Positions 1-6,087 of a stretch of 12,855 nt of DNA are shown here, piece by piece. A program made the translations under genes and the position numbers. The notes under the pieces were generated by a model. The model was not told where the DNA came from and did not search any database. It saw nothing but the letters and a program-made list of their open reading frames with translations. Numbering within the stretch: position 1 is the first letter of the stretch; every line of letters begins with the position of its first letter. Origin of the DNA: SXXH01 sp041165735 (GTDB lineage: Bacteria; Planctomycetota; UBA1135; GCA-002686595); contig JBKDQQ010000127.1 in the NCBI GenBank assembly GCA_046341775.1, positions 1-12,855 of the forward strand, given 5' to 3'.

Positions 1-1
1 C

Positions 2-673
2 GCGCAGTCCGTGCGCATCGACTTCGAGGCCGGATGGGCCGCGATCCCGTGCGAAGTCGTCGTGCGCGGCGATCTGCTCGAGTACTTGCTGGTCAACCGC
101 TCCGGCGCCGCGCACGAGAGCTTGTTCGCCACCGAAGTCGCGCCCAGCGTCCTCAACGCCGCCTTGCTCGCCTTGGGCGCGACGCCGGGCGCGAACGCGC
201 GCTGGGTGCCCAAGGAGGGCGTCGAAGGTCGTCCGGCCTTCGATGTCGTGCCGCCCGCCGGCGACGGGTTCTACCTGCATGTCGCCTGGCGCCGCGCGGA
301 CGAGCTGCACTTCCACCGCCTCGAGGACCTCGTGCTCGACCGCGCCAGCGGTGGCACGCTGCGCCGGCAGAAGTTCGTCTACCTGGGCTCGCGCATGGTC
401 GCGTTGCGCGAGGGCGAGCCGCCCGTGTTCGCCGCCGACATCGAGGGCAACCTCGTCAACGTCAGCTTCTTCGAGGCGGGACGCACCTTGTTGACGACCG
501 CGACGCCCGAGTGCGTGCGCCAGACCGTGTGGCTCCCGAACGGTTGGCTCCTGCCGCAGCAGGGCGAGGCCGCGACGCTGGTCTTCGCGCGCACGCGCCT
601 GTCGCAGGTACCCGCGCCGCTCGCCGACCTGCTGGTCGACCTCGGTCCGCTCAAGGCGCCGGAGGCGCGTTGA
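2..673 (+). CDS. YdjY-domain protein, 5' end outside window
   Basis: The reading frame is open to the left edge of the window, so the true start is probably upstream. The first in-window start-type codon is a GTG at 11, and 220 residues follow it. The pattern matches YdjY-domain proteins: an opening strand VRIDFEAG, the block EYLLVNRSGAAHESLFAT, then SVLNAALLALGATPG, and a late strand region VFAADIEGNLVNVSFFE. From family knowledge, YdjY-domain proteins are mostly exported proteins of unknown function and are common in Planctomycetota; a signal peptide would lie before the window. The stop TGA overlaps the ATG of the next gene (TGATG at 671-675), which suggests one operon and translational coupling. 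No catalytic residues can be named. Confidence is high that it is a gene and good for the domain; the role is unknown. Confidence 0.85.
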   Translation, partial: AQSVRIDFEAGWAAIPCEVVVRGDLLEYLLVNRSGAAHESLFATEVAPSVLNAALLALGATPGANARWVPKEGVEGRPAFDVVPPAGDGFYLHVAWRRADELHFHRLEDLVLDRASGGTLRRQKFVYLGSRMVALREGEPPVFAADIEGNLVNVSFFEAGRTLLTTATPECVRQTVWLPNGWLLPQQGEAATLVFARTRLSQVPAPLADLLVDLGPLKAPEAR

Positions 674-1782
674 TGCCGCTCGACGCGCCCGCCGACGCGC
701 GCGCCGGGCTCGCGGCGCGCCTCGCGCCTTGGCGCAGGTTGGCCGCGTGCGGCGCCGTTTGCGCATGCGCCGCCTTCGGCATGGCGGCCTTCGTCGCCGT
801 GCTGATCGCGCACCGGCACGACCTCGCGATGCTCGGCGCGGCGCGCCAAGCGGGGACGGGAGCCGTGTTCGTGGTCGCGGCCGCCACCGGCTTGTGCGCG
901 GCGGCGTGCGCGTGGCTCGAACTCGGTGCGCGGGGCCGTCCGTGGACCGAGCGCCTCGACGAGCGCCTCGGACTGCAAGGCGCCTTGTGCGCGGCCGTCG
1001 ATGGGCGCCCCACGCGCTTGTCCGACGCGCTCGCGCGCGACCTCCTCGGACGCGTCACGCGCGGCGCCATGGCGAGCGTGGCCTGCGCGCGCCTGTGGCC
1101 GGCCGCCTTCGTGCTGTCCGGCGCGGGCGCGGCGTGGTTGGCGAGCGAGTCGTCGCTGGCGCGCGGCCGGGGTGGCGTGCCCGCTCCGGGCTCCACGGCG
1201 GCCGCCCTCGCCGAAAAGTTGCAGCGCGCCGCGCTCGAGAGTTCCTCGGCGCAGGTGCGCGCGAACCTGGCCAGCGCGGCCGCCGCGGCCCGTCGGCTCG
1301 CCGCGGCCGAGTCCGCGCAGGGCGGGGACGAGTTGCGCGCCACGCGTGCCGCGTTGATCGAGGAACTGCGCGCGCTGGAACTGGCCGCGCGCGCGGACTC
1401 CTTCGCGTTCGAGGCGCGCGTGGCGTCCGAGGCGTCGCTCGTCCGGCACGCGCGCGAGGCGCGGCTCCGGGCCGGGGAGGCGCGCCGCGGGGGGGCGGGG
1501 CGCGGCGGCCGGGCGCAGGCCTCGGATGCGCGCACGGGAGCCGACCAGGACCCCGGCGCCGCGGACGGGAGCGACGCCACGCTCGGTTCCGGTCGCCCGG
1601 AAGGCGGGACGGGGGGCACGGGGCTGGCAAGTGGCGCGAGCGGCGGCACAATCTCCACCCCGGAACCCTCCCGCGGTCCGCTGCTGGCGCCGACCGTCCT
1701 CGAGACCCTGCCGGCGCACGAAGCCGCCTGGCTCTCCACCTGGGCCGCGCGCGCGCGCACCCCGGACGCCCCCCCACGCTGA
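673..1782 (+). CDS. hypothetical membrane protein with coiled coil
   Basis: This is a 369-residue protein starting at an ATG that overlaps the previous stop. A clear GGAGG at 661-665 sits seven bases upstream and supports this start over the longer frame open from position 34. Visible parts are transmembrane segments at about 24-46 and 62-84, a short region WTERLDERLGLQG near 91-103, a third hydrophobic segment near 141-157, an Ala/Glu/Arg-rich probable coiled coil at about 175-275, and a Gly/Ser/Pro-rich low-complexity C-terminus. I do not recognise the family. The two N-terminal helices followed by an LDERLGL-type segment faintly recall DUF4175-like membrane proteins, but this is only an impression. 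It overlaps the next gene by TGATG at 1780-1784, so it is probably co-translated with inositol-phosphate synthase. The C-terminal third looks disordered. Confidence 0.75.
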   Translation: MPLDAPADARAGLAARLAPWRRLAACGAVCACAAFGMAAFVAVLIAHRHDLAMLGAARQAGTGAVFVVAAATGLCAAACAWLELGARGRPWTERLDERLGLQGALCAAVDGRPTRLSDALARDLLGRVTRGAMASVACARLWPAAFVLSGAGAAWLASESSLARGRGGVPAPGSTAAALAEKLQRAALESSSAQVRANLASAAAAARRLAAAESAQGGDELRATRAALIEELRALELAARADSFAFEARVASEASLVRHAREARLRAGEARRGGAGRGGRAQASDARTGADQDPGAADGSDATLGSGRPEGGTGGTGLASGASGGTISTPEPSRGPLLAPTVLETLPAHEAAWLSTWAARARTPDAPPR

Positions 1783-3008
1783 TGCCCGACAACAAGAAGC
1801 CCCAACCGCCCGCTCCGTCCCGCTTGGGTGTGTGGCTCGTCGGCGCGCGCGGCGCCATCTCCACCTGCGTCGTGCACGGTGTCCACGGCTTGCGCGCGGG
1901 TTTGATCGAACCGGTGGGGCTCGTCACGGAGAGCGCCGCTCTCGCGGGCTTGGACTTCGCGCCCTTCGATGCGCTGGTCTTCGGCGGCCACGACGTGTGC
2001 TTGCGCGATCTGTCGCGTTCCACGCTGGAGCTGCAGCGCCAGCACATCCTGCCCCCGAAGCTCGTCGAGAGCGGCGCCGCCGCGGCGCACGCCTACGAGT
2101 CGCGCATCGCGCCCGGCATCCTGGACCAGTGCGATGTCGGCCTCGCCGACCTCGACCCCCGCAGCGCGGCGCTGTCCGCCCGCGCGCCGCGCGAACAGAT
2201 CGCCGCCCTGGTGGAGGACCTGCGGCGCTTCCGCGAGGCAGAGCGCCTCGAGCGCGTGGTCGTCGTGCACCTCGCCAGCGCCGAGGCGGCGCGCCCCGAG
2301 CGCCCCGAGTGGCGCGACCTCGCGGCGTTCGAGCGTTCGTTGGACGCGCAGGTGCTGCCGCCCGCGAGCGTGCTCTACGCCTACGCCGCGATCGCGGCCG
2401 GCTCGCCCTTCGTGAACTTCACGCCCAACCTGGGCGCCTCGATCCCGGCCCTGCGCCAACTGGCGCGCGAGCGCGGGGTGGCGCATTGCGGCAACGACGG
2501 CAAGACGGGCGAGACGCTGGTCAAGACGGTGCTGGCGCCCATGTTCCGCCAACGGGCGCTGCGCGTCCTGGCGTGGCAGGGCTACAACATGCTCGGCAAC
2601 CGCGACGGCGCCACGCTCGCCGACCCGGCGCACAAGGAACTCAAGCTGCGCCACAAGGGCGAACTCCTCAAGGAGCTCCTCGCCGATCCCCATGTGCACG
2701 GGCATGTGGCGATCGACTACGTGCCGTCGCTGGACGATTGGAAGACGGCCTGGGACTACATCCACTTCGAGGGCTTCCTCGGCGCGAAGATGAGCTTGCA
2801 GTTCACCTGGCAGGGTTCCGATTCGGCCTTGGCCGCGCCGCTGGTGCTCGACCTGGTGCGCCTCGTCGAGTACGCCCAGCGCTGCGGCGAGTCGGGCGAG
2901 TTGGCCGCCACGGCGCCCTTCTTCAAGGCGCCGCTCGCCGGCGGCAGCCACGACTTCGCGCAGCAGCACGCTCAGTTGGAAGCCTGGGCGCGACGCCACC
3001 GCGGGTGA
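1782..3008 (+). CDS. ino1: myo-inositol-1-phosphate synthase
   Basis: A 408-residue cytosolic NAD-dependent isomerase that converts D-glucose 6-phosphate to 1L-myo-inositol 1-phosphate, the first step toward inositol lipids and solutes. Visible motifs are an N-terminal dinucleotide-binding turn GARGAIST at about 21-28, the family block FVNFTPN near 212-218, the lysine-rich catalytic segment GNDGKTGET at 237-245, NMLGNRDG at 269-276, and KELKLRHKGELL after it. The GNDGKTGET form resembles archaeal and bacterial enzymes more than the longer eukaryotic ones, and the length of about 400 residues fits. The ATG overlaps the stop of the preceding membrane-protein gene; I see no strong ribosome site of its own, which fits translational coupling. 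No CDP-alcohol phosphatidyltransferase or inositol monophosphatase lies nearby in the window, so the downstream fate of the product cannot be read here. Confidence 0.95.
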   Translation: MPDNKKPQPPAPSRLGVWLVGARGAISTCVVHGVHGLRAGLIEPVGLVTESAALAGLDFAPFDALVFGGHDVCLRDLSRSTLELQRQHILPPKLVESGAAAAHAYESRIAPGILDQCDVGLADLDPRSAALSARAPREQIAALVEDLRRFREAERLERVVVVHLASAEAARPERPEWRDLAAFERSLDAQVLPPASVLYAYAAIAAGSPFVNFTPNLGASIPALRQLARERGVAHCGNDGKTGETLVKTVLAPMFRQRALRVLAWQGYNMLGNRDGATLADPAHKELKLRHKGELLKELLADPHVHGHVAIDYVPSLDDWKTAWDYIHFEGFLGAKMSLQFTWQGSDSALAAPLVLDLVRLVEYAQRCGESGELAATAPFFKAPLAGGSHDFAQQHAQLEAWARRHRG

Positions 3009-3267
3009 CGCTGCACCTGGCGGGGCGCGTATGAAAGGGAGCGTTTCCCGCGCTGCCTCCGGCGGCGCGCTCGCTCACGGGGCGCTGCGTGAACTGGGAT
3101 GGGTGAGAAGTAGAGTTCTCATATCGTTGTCCTGTACTCCCTCTCGCAGGACCGGGCGCTCTGATTTCGAATTCCAGCAACACTTCGCGGGCCGATTCCG
3201 TATCCAAAGGGTAAGCGGGCACTAGTCCAGTCGTCCGCTCTCTGCTCCCCGCCCCGCCCCCCGACCA
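3009..3267. other. lower-GC intergenic gap with small hairpins
   Basis: No convincing gene is seen here. Counting bases, 3101-3225 is about 55% G+C, clearly below the surrounding genes. It holds two perfect small inverted repeats: TGAGAA/TTCTCA at 3104-3109 and 3116-3121 with a 6-base loop, and GTCCTG/CAGGAC at 3129-3134 and 3147-3152 with a 12-base loop. The gap could carry the end of the inositol-synthase transcript, a promoter for the downstream genes, or a small structured RNA; the sequence does not decide. A 64-codon frame at 3031-3225 has no recognisable features and was not called. Confidence 0.5.
3104..3152. other. pair of adjacent stem-loops
   Basis: Two perfect 6-bp stems lie seven bases apart: TGAGAA/TTCTCA (3104-3121) and GTCCTG/CAGGAC (3129-3152). 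Neither is followed by a T tract, so they are not classical intrinsic terminators. They may belong to a leader or small RNA. Confidence 0.35.
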
Positions 3268-3516
3268 ATGGACAGCCCGCTCCTGCCCGCAGCCCAACGA
3301 GGCTTGTCGTTGACCGTGCTTGCGGTCCTCGTGGCCACCGTGGTCGCCGCCACCGCTGTCGTGGTCTGGTTCTATTTGGACGCGGCGTTGGTCGCCGTCC
3401 CCGTGCGTGGGATCCAGGTCGAGGCCCCGCTGGACGCCGCCTACCCCGTGTCGGAAGGCTTCACGCGGCTCTACCCGGACGCGTCGTCGGCCACTGGCGC
3501 GGTGCGCGGTAGCTGA
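3268..3516 (+). CDS. possible small single-pass membrane protein
   Basis: An 82-residue frame with an ATG start. It has a short polar N-terminus, one long hydrophobic stretch at about 13-38 (LSLTVLAVLVATVVAATAVV and following), and a 40-residue hydrophilic tail with an amphipathic look (GFTRLYPDA). That layout is typical of a real small inner-membrane or anchored protein, and it is the best open frame in this stretch. I see no ribosome site before the ATG and recognise no family. It lies alone between inositol-phosphate synthase and the methyltransferase gene, 131 bases ahead of the latter. In DNA this GC-rich, chance frames of this length are common, so the call is moderate. Confidence 0.45.
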   Translation: MDSPLLPAAQRGLSLTVLAVLVATVVAATAVVVWFYLDAALVAVPVRGIQVEAPLDAAYPVSEGFTRLYPDASSATGAVRGS

Positions 3517-3543
3517 GGCGCGCCGGCCCCGCCCGCCGACACG

Positions 3544-3616
3544 GGCCGCGCCTGTCGAACTTGGCCGCGCCCGTCGATCCAACCCGCGCCCGTCGATCCT
3601 GGCCGCGCGACCATCC
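3544..3616 (+). repeat. imperfect ~19-bp tandem repeat, about 3.5 copies
   Basis: Units at 3544-3562, 3563-3582, 3583-3600 and a partial unit at 3601-3616 share a core close to GGCCGCGCCCGTCGATCC, with lengths of 18 to 20 bases. The array sits just upstream of the methyltransferase gene. The variable unit length means it is not a coding repeat. It could be a small minisatellite or a set of protein-binding half sites. Confidence 0.5.
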
Positions 3617-3647
3617 GCCGAGTGCGCGAGGCTAGACTCGGGCCACG

Positions 3648-4472
3648 ATGGCCGAAGACCGCCCTTGGGAGTCCAGCCGGCGCCGCCCCGCGCCGTCCCG
3701 CGAATCCGGAGCGCCCATGCGCGGCGATTCCGCCGGGCGCGCACGCGGCGGCAGGCCGCCTCGTCCCGCGCTCAAGCTGCAGACGACCACCCTGTGGTAC
3801 TACCCGTCGCAGCAGTATTCGGACGCGCCCATGGGGACACCCGGCTACGCGGGCGCCACGCCGGCATGGGTGGTGTGGAACCTCCTGCAGCGCTACACGC
3901 GCGAAGGGGACCTGGTCGTGGATCCGTTCTGCGGCGGGGGCACGACCATGGACGTGGCGCGCAGCCTCGGTAGGCGCGCGCTCGGCTACGACCTGCAGCC
4001 GCAGCGCGCGGACATCTTCCGCGCCGACGCGCGCCGGTTGCCGCTCGAGGACGCCAAGGTGGACTTCGTCTTCATGGATCCGCCGTATTCGACGCATCTC
4101 GAGTACAGCGGCGAGGAGGAGTGCATCGGCGAGCTGGACGCCTTCGACGGTTCGTACTTCGAGGCCATGGACGCGGTGCTGGCGGAGGTCGGTCGCGTCC
4201 TGAAGGACCGTCGCTACTTCGCGCTGTTCGTCTCCGACACCTGGAGGAAGAACAAGGGCTTCGTGCCCATCGGCGCGCGCTTGTCGTCCATGTGCGAGGC
4301 GCGCGGCTTCCGCGCCATCGACCAGATGGCCGTGGTGCGCGGCAACCGCAAGCTCGAGAAGCCCAACTTCCACAAGGCGGCGGAGGAGGGGAACTTCTTC
4401 CTGCGCGGCTTCAACCACCTGCTCGTGTGGAAGAAGGAACGGCCCGCGCCAGGCAAGCAGGCCGGTCGCTGA
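3648..4472 (+). CDS. orphan DNA methyltransferase (N6-A / N4-C type)
   Basis: A 274-residue S-adenosylmethionine-dependent methyltransferase of the N6-adenine/N4-cytosine amino-methylase fold. Motif I is DPFCGGGTT at 92-100 (AdoMet binding). Motif IV is DPPY at 144-147 (amino-group catalysis), placed after motif I with no room for a recognition domain between them. Before motif I lies the block GATPAWVVWNLLQRYTREGD, which I recall from a family of stand-alone bacterial and archaeal methylases that also begin with TTTLWYYPSQQY-like sequence. The basic Pro/Arg-rich first 40 residues look disordered, so a start at the internal ATG at 3717 (residue 24) is equally possible. No endonuclease or specificity gene adjoins it, so it is probably a solitary methylase rather than half of a restriction system. 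The target could also be RNA; the DNA role is inferred from the motifs. Confidence 0.85.
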   Translation: MAEDRPWESSRRRPAPSRESGAPMRGDSAGRARGGRPPRPALKLQTTTLWYYPSQQYSDAPMGTPGYAGATPAWVVWNLLQRYTREGDLVVDPFCGGGTTMDVARSLGRRALGYDLQPQRADIFRADARRLPLEDAKVDFVFMDPPYSTHLEYSGEEECIGELDAFDGSYFEAMDAVLAEVGRVLKDRRYFALFVSDTWRKNKGFVPIGARLSSMCEARGFRAIDQMAVVRGNRKLEKPNFHKAAEEGNFFLRGFNHLLVWKKERPAPGKQAGR

Positions 4473-4505
4473 GGCCGAGGCGCGTCCCGGACCTCGATCC
4501 TCGCG

Positions 4506-4533
4506 CGCGCCCCGATCGCGGACGCGGGGCGCG
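4506..4533 (+). terminator. possible terminator hairpin after the methyltransferase
   Basis: A perfect 8-bp stem CGCGCCCC/GGGGCGCG (4506-4513 and 4526-4533) has a 12-base loop and is followed by the T-containing TGTTGTC. It lies 33 bases after the methyltransferase stop. The T tract is weak, so this is only a candidate. Confidence 0.4.
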
Positions 4534-4558
4534 TGTTGTCAAGCAAATTTGACGGCTT

Positions 4559-4577
4559 GCGCGGGCGCGGCCCGCGC
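4559..4577. other. 8-bp GC hairpin in convergent gap
   Basis: A perfect inverted repeat GCGCGGGC/GCCCGCGC has a 3-base loop and lies between the convergent methyltransferase and DUF4340 genes. It is probably part of a bidirectional termination zone. Confidence 0.4.
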
Positions 4578-4587
4578 CTCGGCGCGA

Positions 4588-4627
4588 CGCGGCCCGCCGC
4601 CCCCGACCCGGGGGACGACGGGCCGCG
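4588..4627 (-). terminator. long two-part hairpin beyond the ABC operon
   Basis: A 9-bp outer stem (4588-4596 pairs with 4619-4627) encloses a second 6-bp stem CCCCCG/CGGGGG (4600-4605 and 4609-4614) with a 3-base loop. On the minus strand it begins 24 bases after the DUF4340 stop. There is no T tract, but the stem is very stable and well placed to end the four-gene transcript. Confidence 0.45.
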
Positions 4628-4651
4628 CGCGCGGGACCCGCAAGCGGAAGT

Positions 4652-6067
4652 TCAGCGCTGCGGCTTGGAGCCCGCGTCGTCCGTCCGCGGCGCGGCACCG
4701 CCCTGGGGCGCGCCTTGCTCGTGGCCGTCGTGCGAACCCTGGTGGACCGTGCCGTCCGGGTGCACGTGCGAACCCTCGGGCACGGCTCCCTCGGCCGGCT
4801 TGCCGCCGCCGATCTGCACCGTGTTGCCGAGCGACTCCTGGTGGGCCTTGATCTGGTCCTGGATCTCCTTGGGGAGGCTGTCGGGGATGATCACCGGCTT
4901 GTCCTCGCCGCCCAGGCCGTCGTCGGGCGTGGCGGTCTCGCCGCCGCCTTCGCCCGCTCCGGCGGGGGCCTTGTCCTTCAGCACTTCGGCCTTCTTCTTG
5001 CCGAAGTTGGAGCGGCTGTAGCTGGAGATCTGGTAGGCCCAGCCGGAGAGCTTCTTCTGCAGCTTCTCGACCTCCGCCTGCGCGTCCGCGGCGACCTTGG
5101 CCGGATCCTCGGGCGCGGGTTGGCCCTCGACCGCGGCGGGTGCGGGACCTTGCGCGGCGCTCGGGGCCTCGTAGCGCGCTTCGAAGCGCGCCCAACTCTT
5201 GCCGTCCTGGTCCTTGGTCGTCACCTGCACCACGACGCCTTCGAAGGTCGTGAAGGTGGCCACGGGGCCCGCGCCGGTGGAGAAGTCGATGCTGGCGACC
5301 GGCGCCACGTCCTCGAGGTTGACCCACTCGAGCGCGGAGGCGACCGCGCCGGGGGCTCCCGCGTAGCTCGGCTCCTTGCCTTCGGGGATCTCCGCCAGGG
5401 CGAAGTCGCTCGTCGACTTGTCCGGCCGCGAGATGTCGTAGCGTTCGCCGTCGGGGTGCGCGATCCCGACCGCGCGCACGCGGTCGCGCTTGATCTCGAC
5501 GATCTTCTTCTCGAGCCAGTCGACGGACGACTCGAAGAACTCGGCCTTTCCGCTCGCGAGCCAGCACTGGTCGTCGCCCGCGAGGCGCGCGTAGGTGCGG
5601 TTGGAGGACAGCGCGTTCTTCTGCTCGAGCTGCTTGCCGACGAGCACCGAGGCGAGCGTCGCGCCGCCGGCGTCGAGCAGGTCGATCCGCACGCACTTCG
5701 AGCCTTCCGCCGCGGGGTCGGCGAGGTCGAGCTGCGCATGCTTGGCGGGATCGGCGGTCTTCTTCTCGAGCCGCTTCATGTCGCGCAGCACGAGCAGCGC
5801 CTTCCGCACCGTCGCGGTCTCGACCGGGTGGCCGCCCTTCTCCGCGAGCCCCCAGCCGTCGCCGGCCTTCTTCAAGGTGTAGGAACCCGCGTTGCGCACC
5901 ACGCGCACCTCGGCGACTTCGTTGACGCGGTCGGCGAGCGCGGGCGCGAGCGCGTCCTTGCCCTCCAGCGCCGATTCTGCCGTCTGCACGTCGCGCTGCA
6001 TGTACACCGCCCCGCCGACGAGCGCCGCGGCGGCGAGCGACAATCCGATGAGTGCCTTCTTGTCCAT
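4652..6067 (-). CDS. DUF4340 protein, ABC-system partner
   Basis: A 471-residue protein with an N-terminal membrane anchor (hydrophobic residues about 5-22 after MDKKA), then an extracytoplasmic region of DUF4340 type, with TVRKALLVLRDMKRLEKK near residues 80-100 and repeated beta-rich segments to about residue 300. The last 150 residues are low in complexity, Ala/Pro/Glu/Lys-rich, and end in a His-containing stretch at about 434-449 (SHVHPDGTVHQGSHDGH). From family knowledge, DUF4340 proteins accompany GldG-like auxiliary proteins in envelope ABC systems and are thought to be external components; no biochemical role is established. It starts 20 bases after the GldG-like stop, with a good GGAG seven bases before the ATG (6075-6078 on the plus strand). 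It is the last gene of the operon. The His-bearing tail might bind metal, but this is inference. Confidence 0.85.
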   Translation of the reverse strand: MDKKALIGLSLAAAALVGGAVYMQRDVQTAESALEGKDALAPALADRVNEVAEVRVVRNAGSYTLKKAGDGWGLAEKGGHPVETATVRKALLVLRDMKRLEKKTADPAKHAQLDLADPAAEGSKCVRIDLLDAGGATLASVLVGKQLEQKNALSSNRTYARLAGDDQCWLASGKAEFFESSVDWLEKKIVEIKRDRVRAVGIAHPDGERYDISRPDKSTSDFALAEIPEGKEPSYAGAPGAVASALEWVNLEDVAPVASIDFSTGAGPVATFTTFEGVVVQVTTKDQDGKSWARFEARYEAPSAAQGPAPAAVEGQPAPEDPAKVAADAQAEVEKLQKKLSGWAYQISSYSRSNFGKKKAEVLKDKAPAGAGEGGGETATPDDGLGGEDKPVIIPDSLPKEIQDQIKAHQESLGNTVQIGGGKPAEGAVPEGSHVHPDGTVHQGSHDGHEQGAPQGGAAPRTDDAGSKPQR

Positions 6068-6087
6068 GTGGGTGCTCCGCTCGGGGT

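Noticed and set aside
651..2999. 782-residue open frame on the minus strand
   Set aside because: It is antisense to the membrane protein and inositol-phosphate synthase. Its composition is Arg/Ala/Gly-heavy without family motifs, and long antisense frames are expected at this GC content.
3158..3176. tRNA T-arm-like TTCGAAT loop
   Set aside because: Only three of five stem pairs form, and no acceptor or anticodon arm can be built around it.
3031..3225. 64-codon frame after inositol-phosphate synthase
   Set aside because: No ribosome site, no hydrophobic or family pattern, and it lies in the lower-GC intergenic stretch with hairpins.
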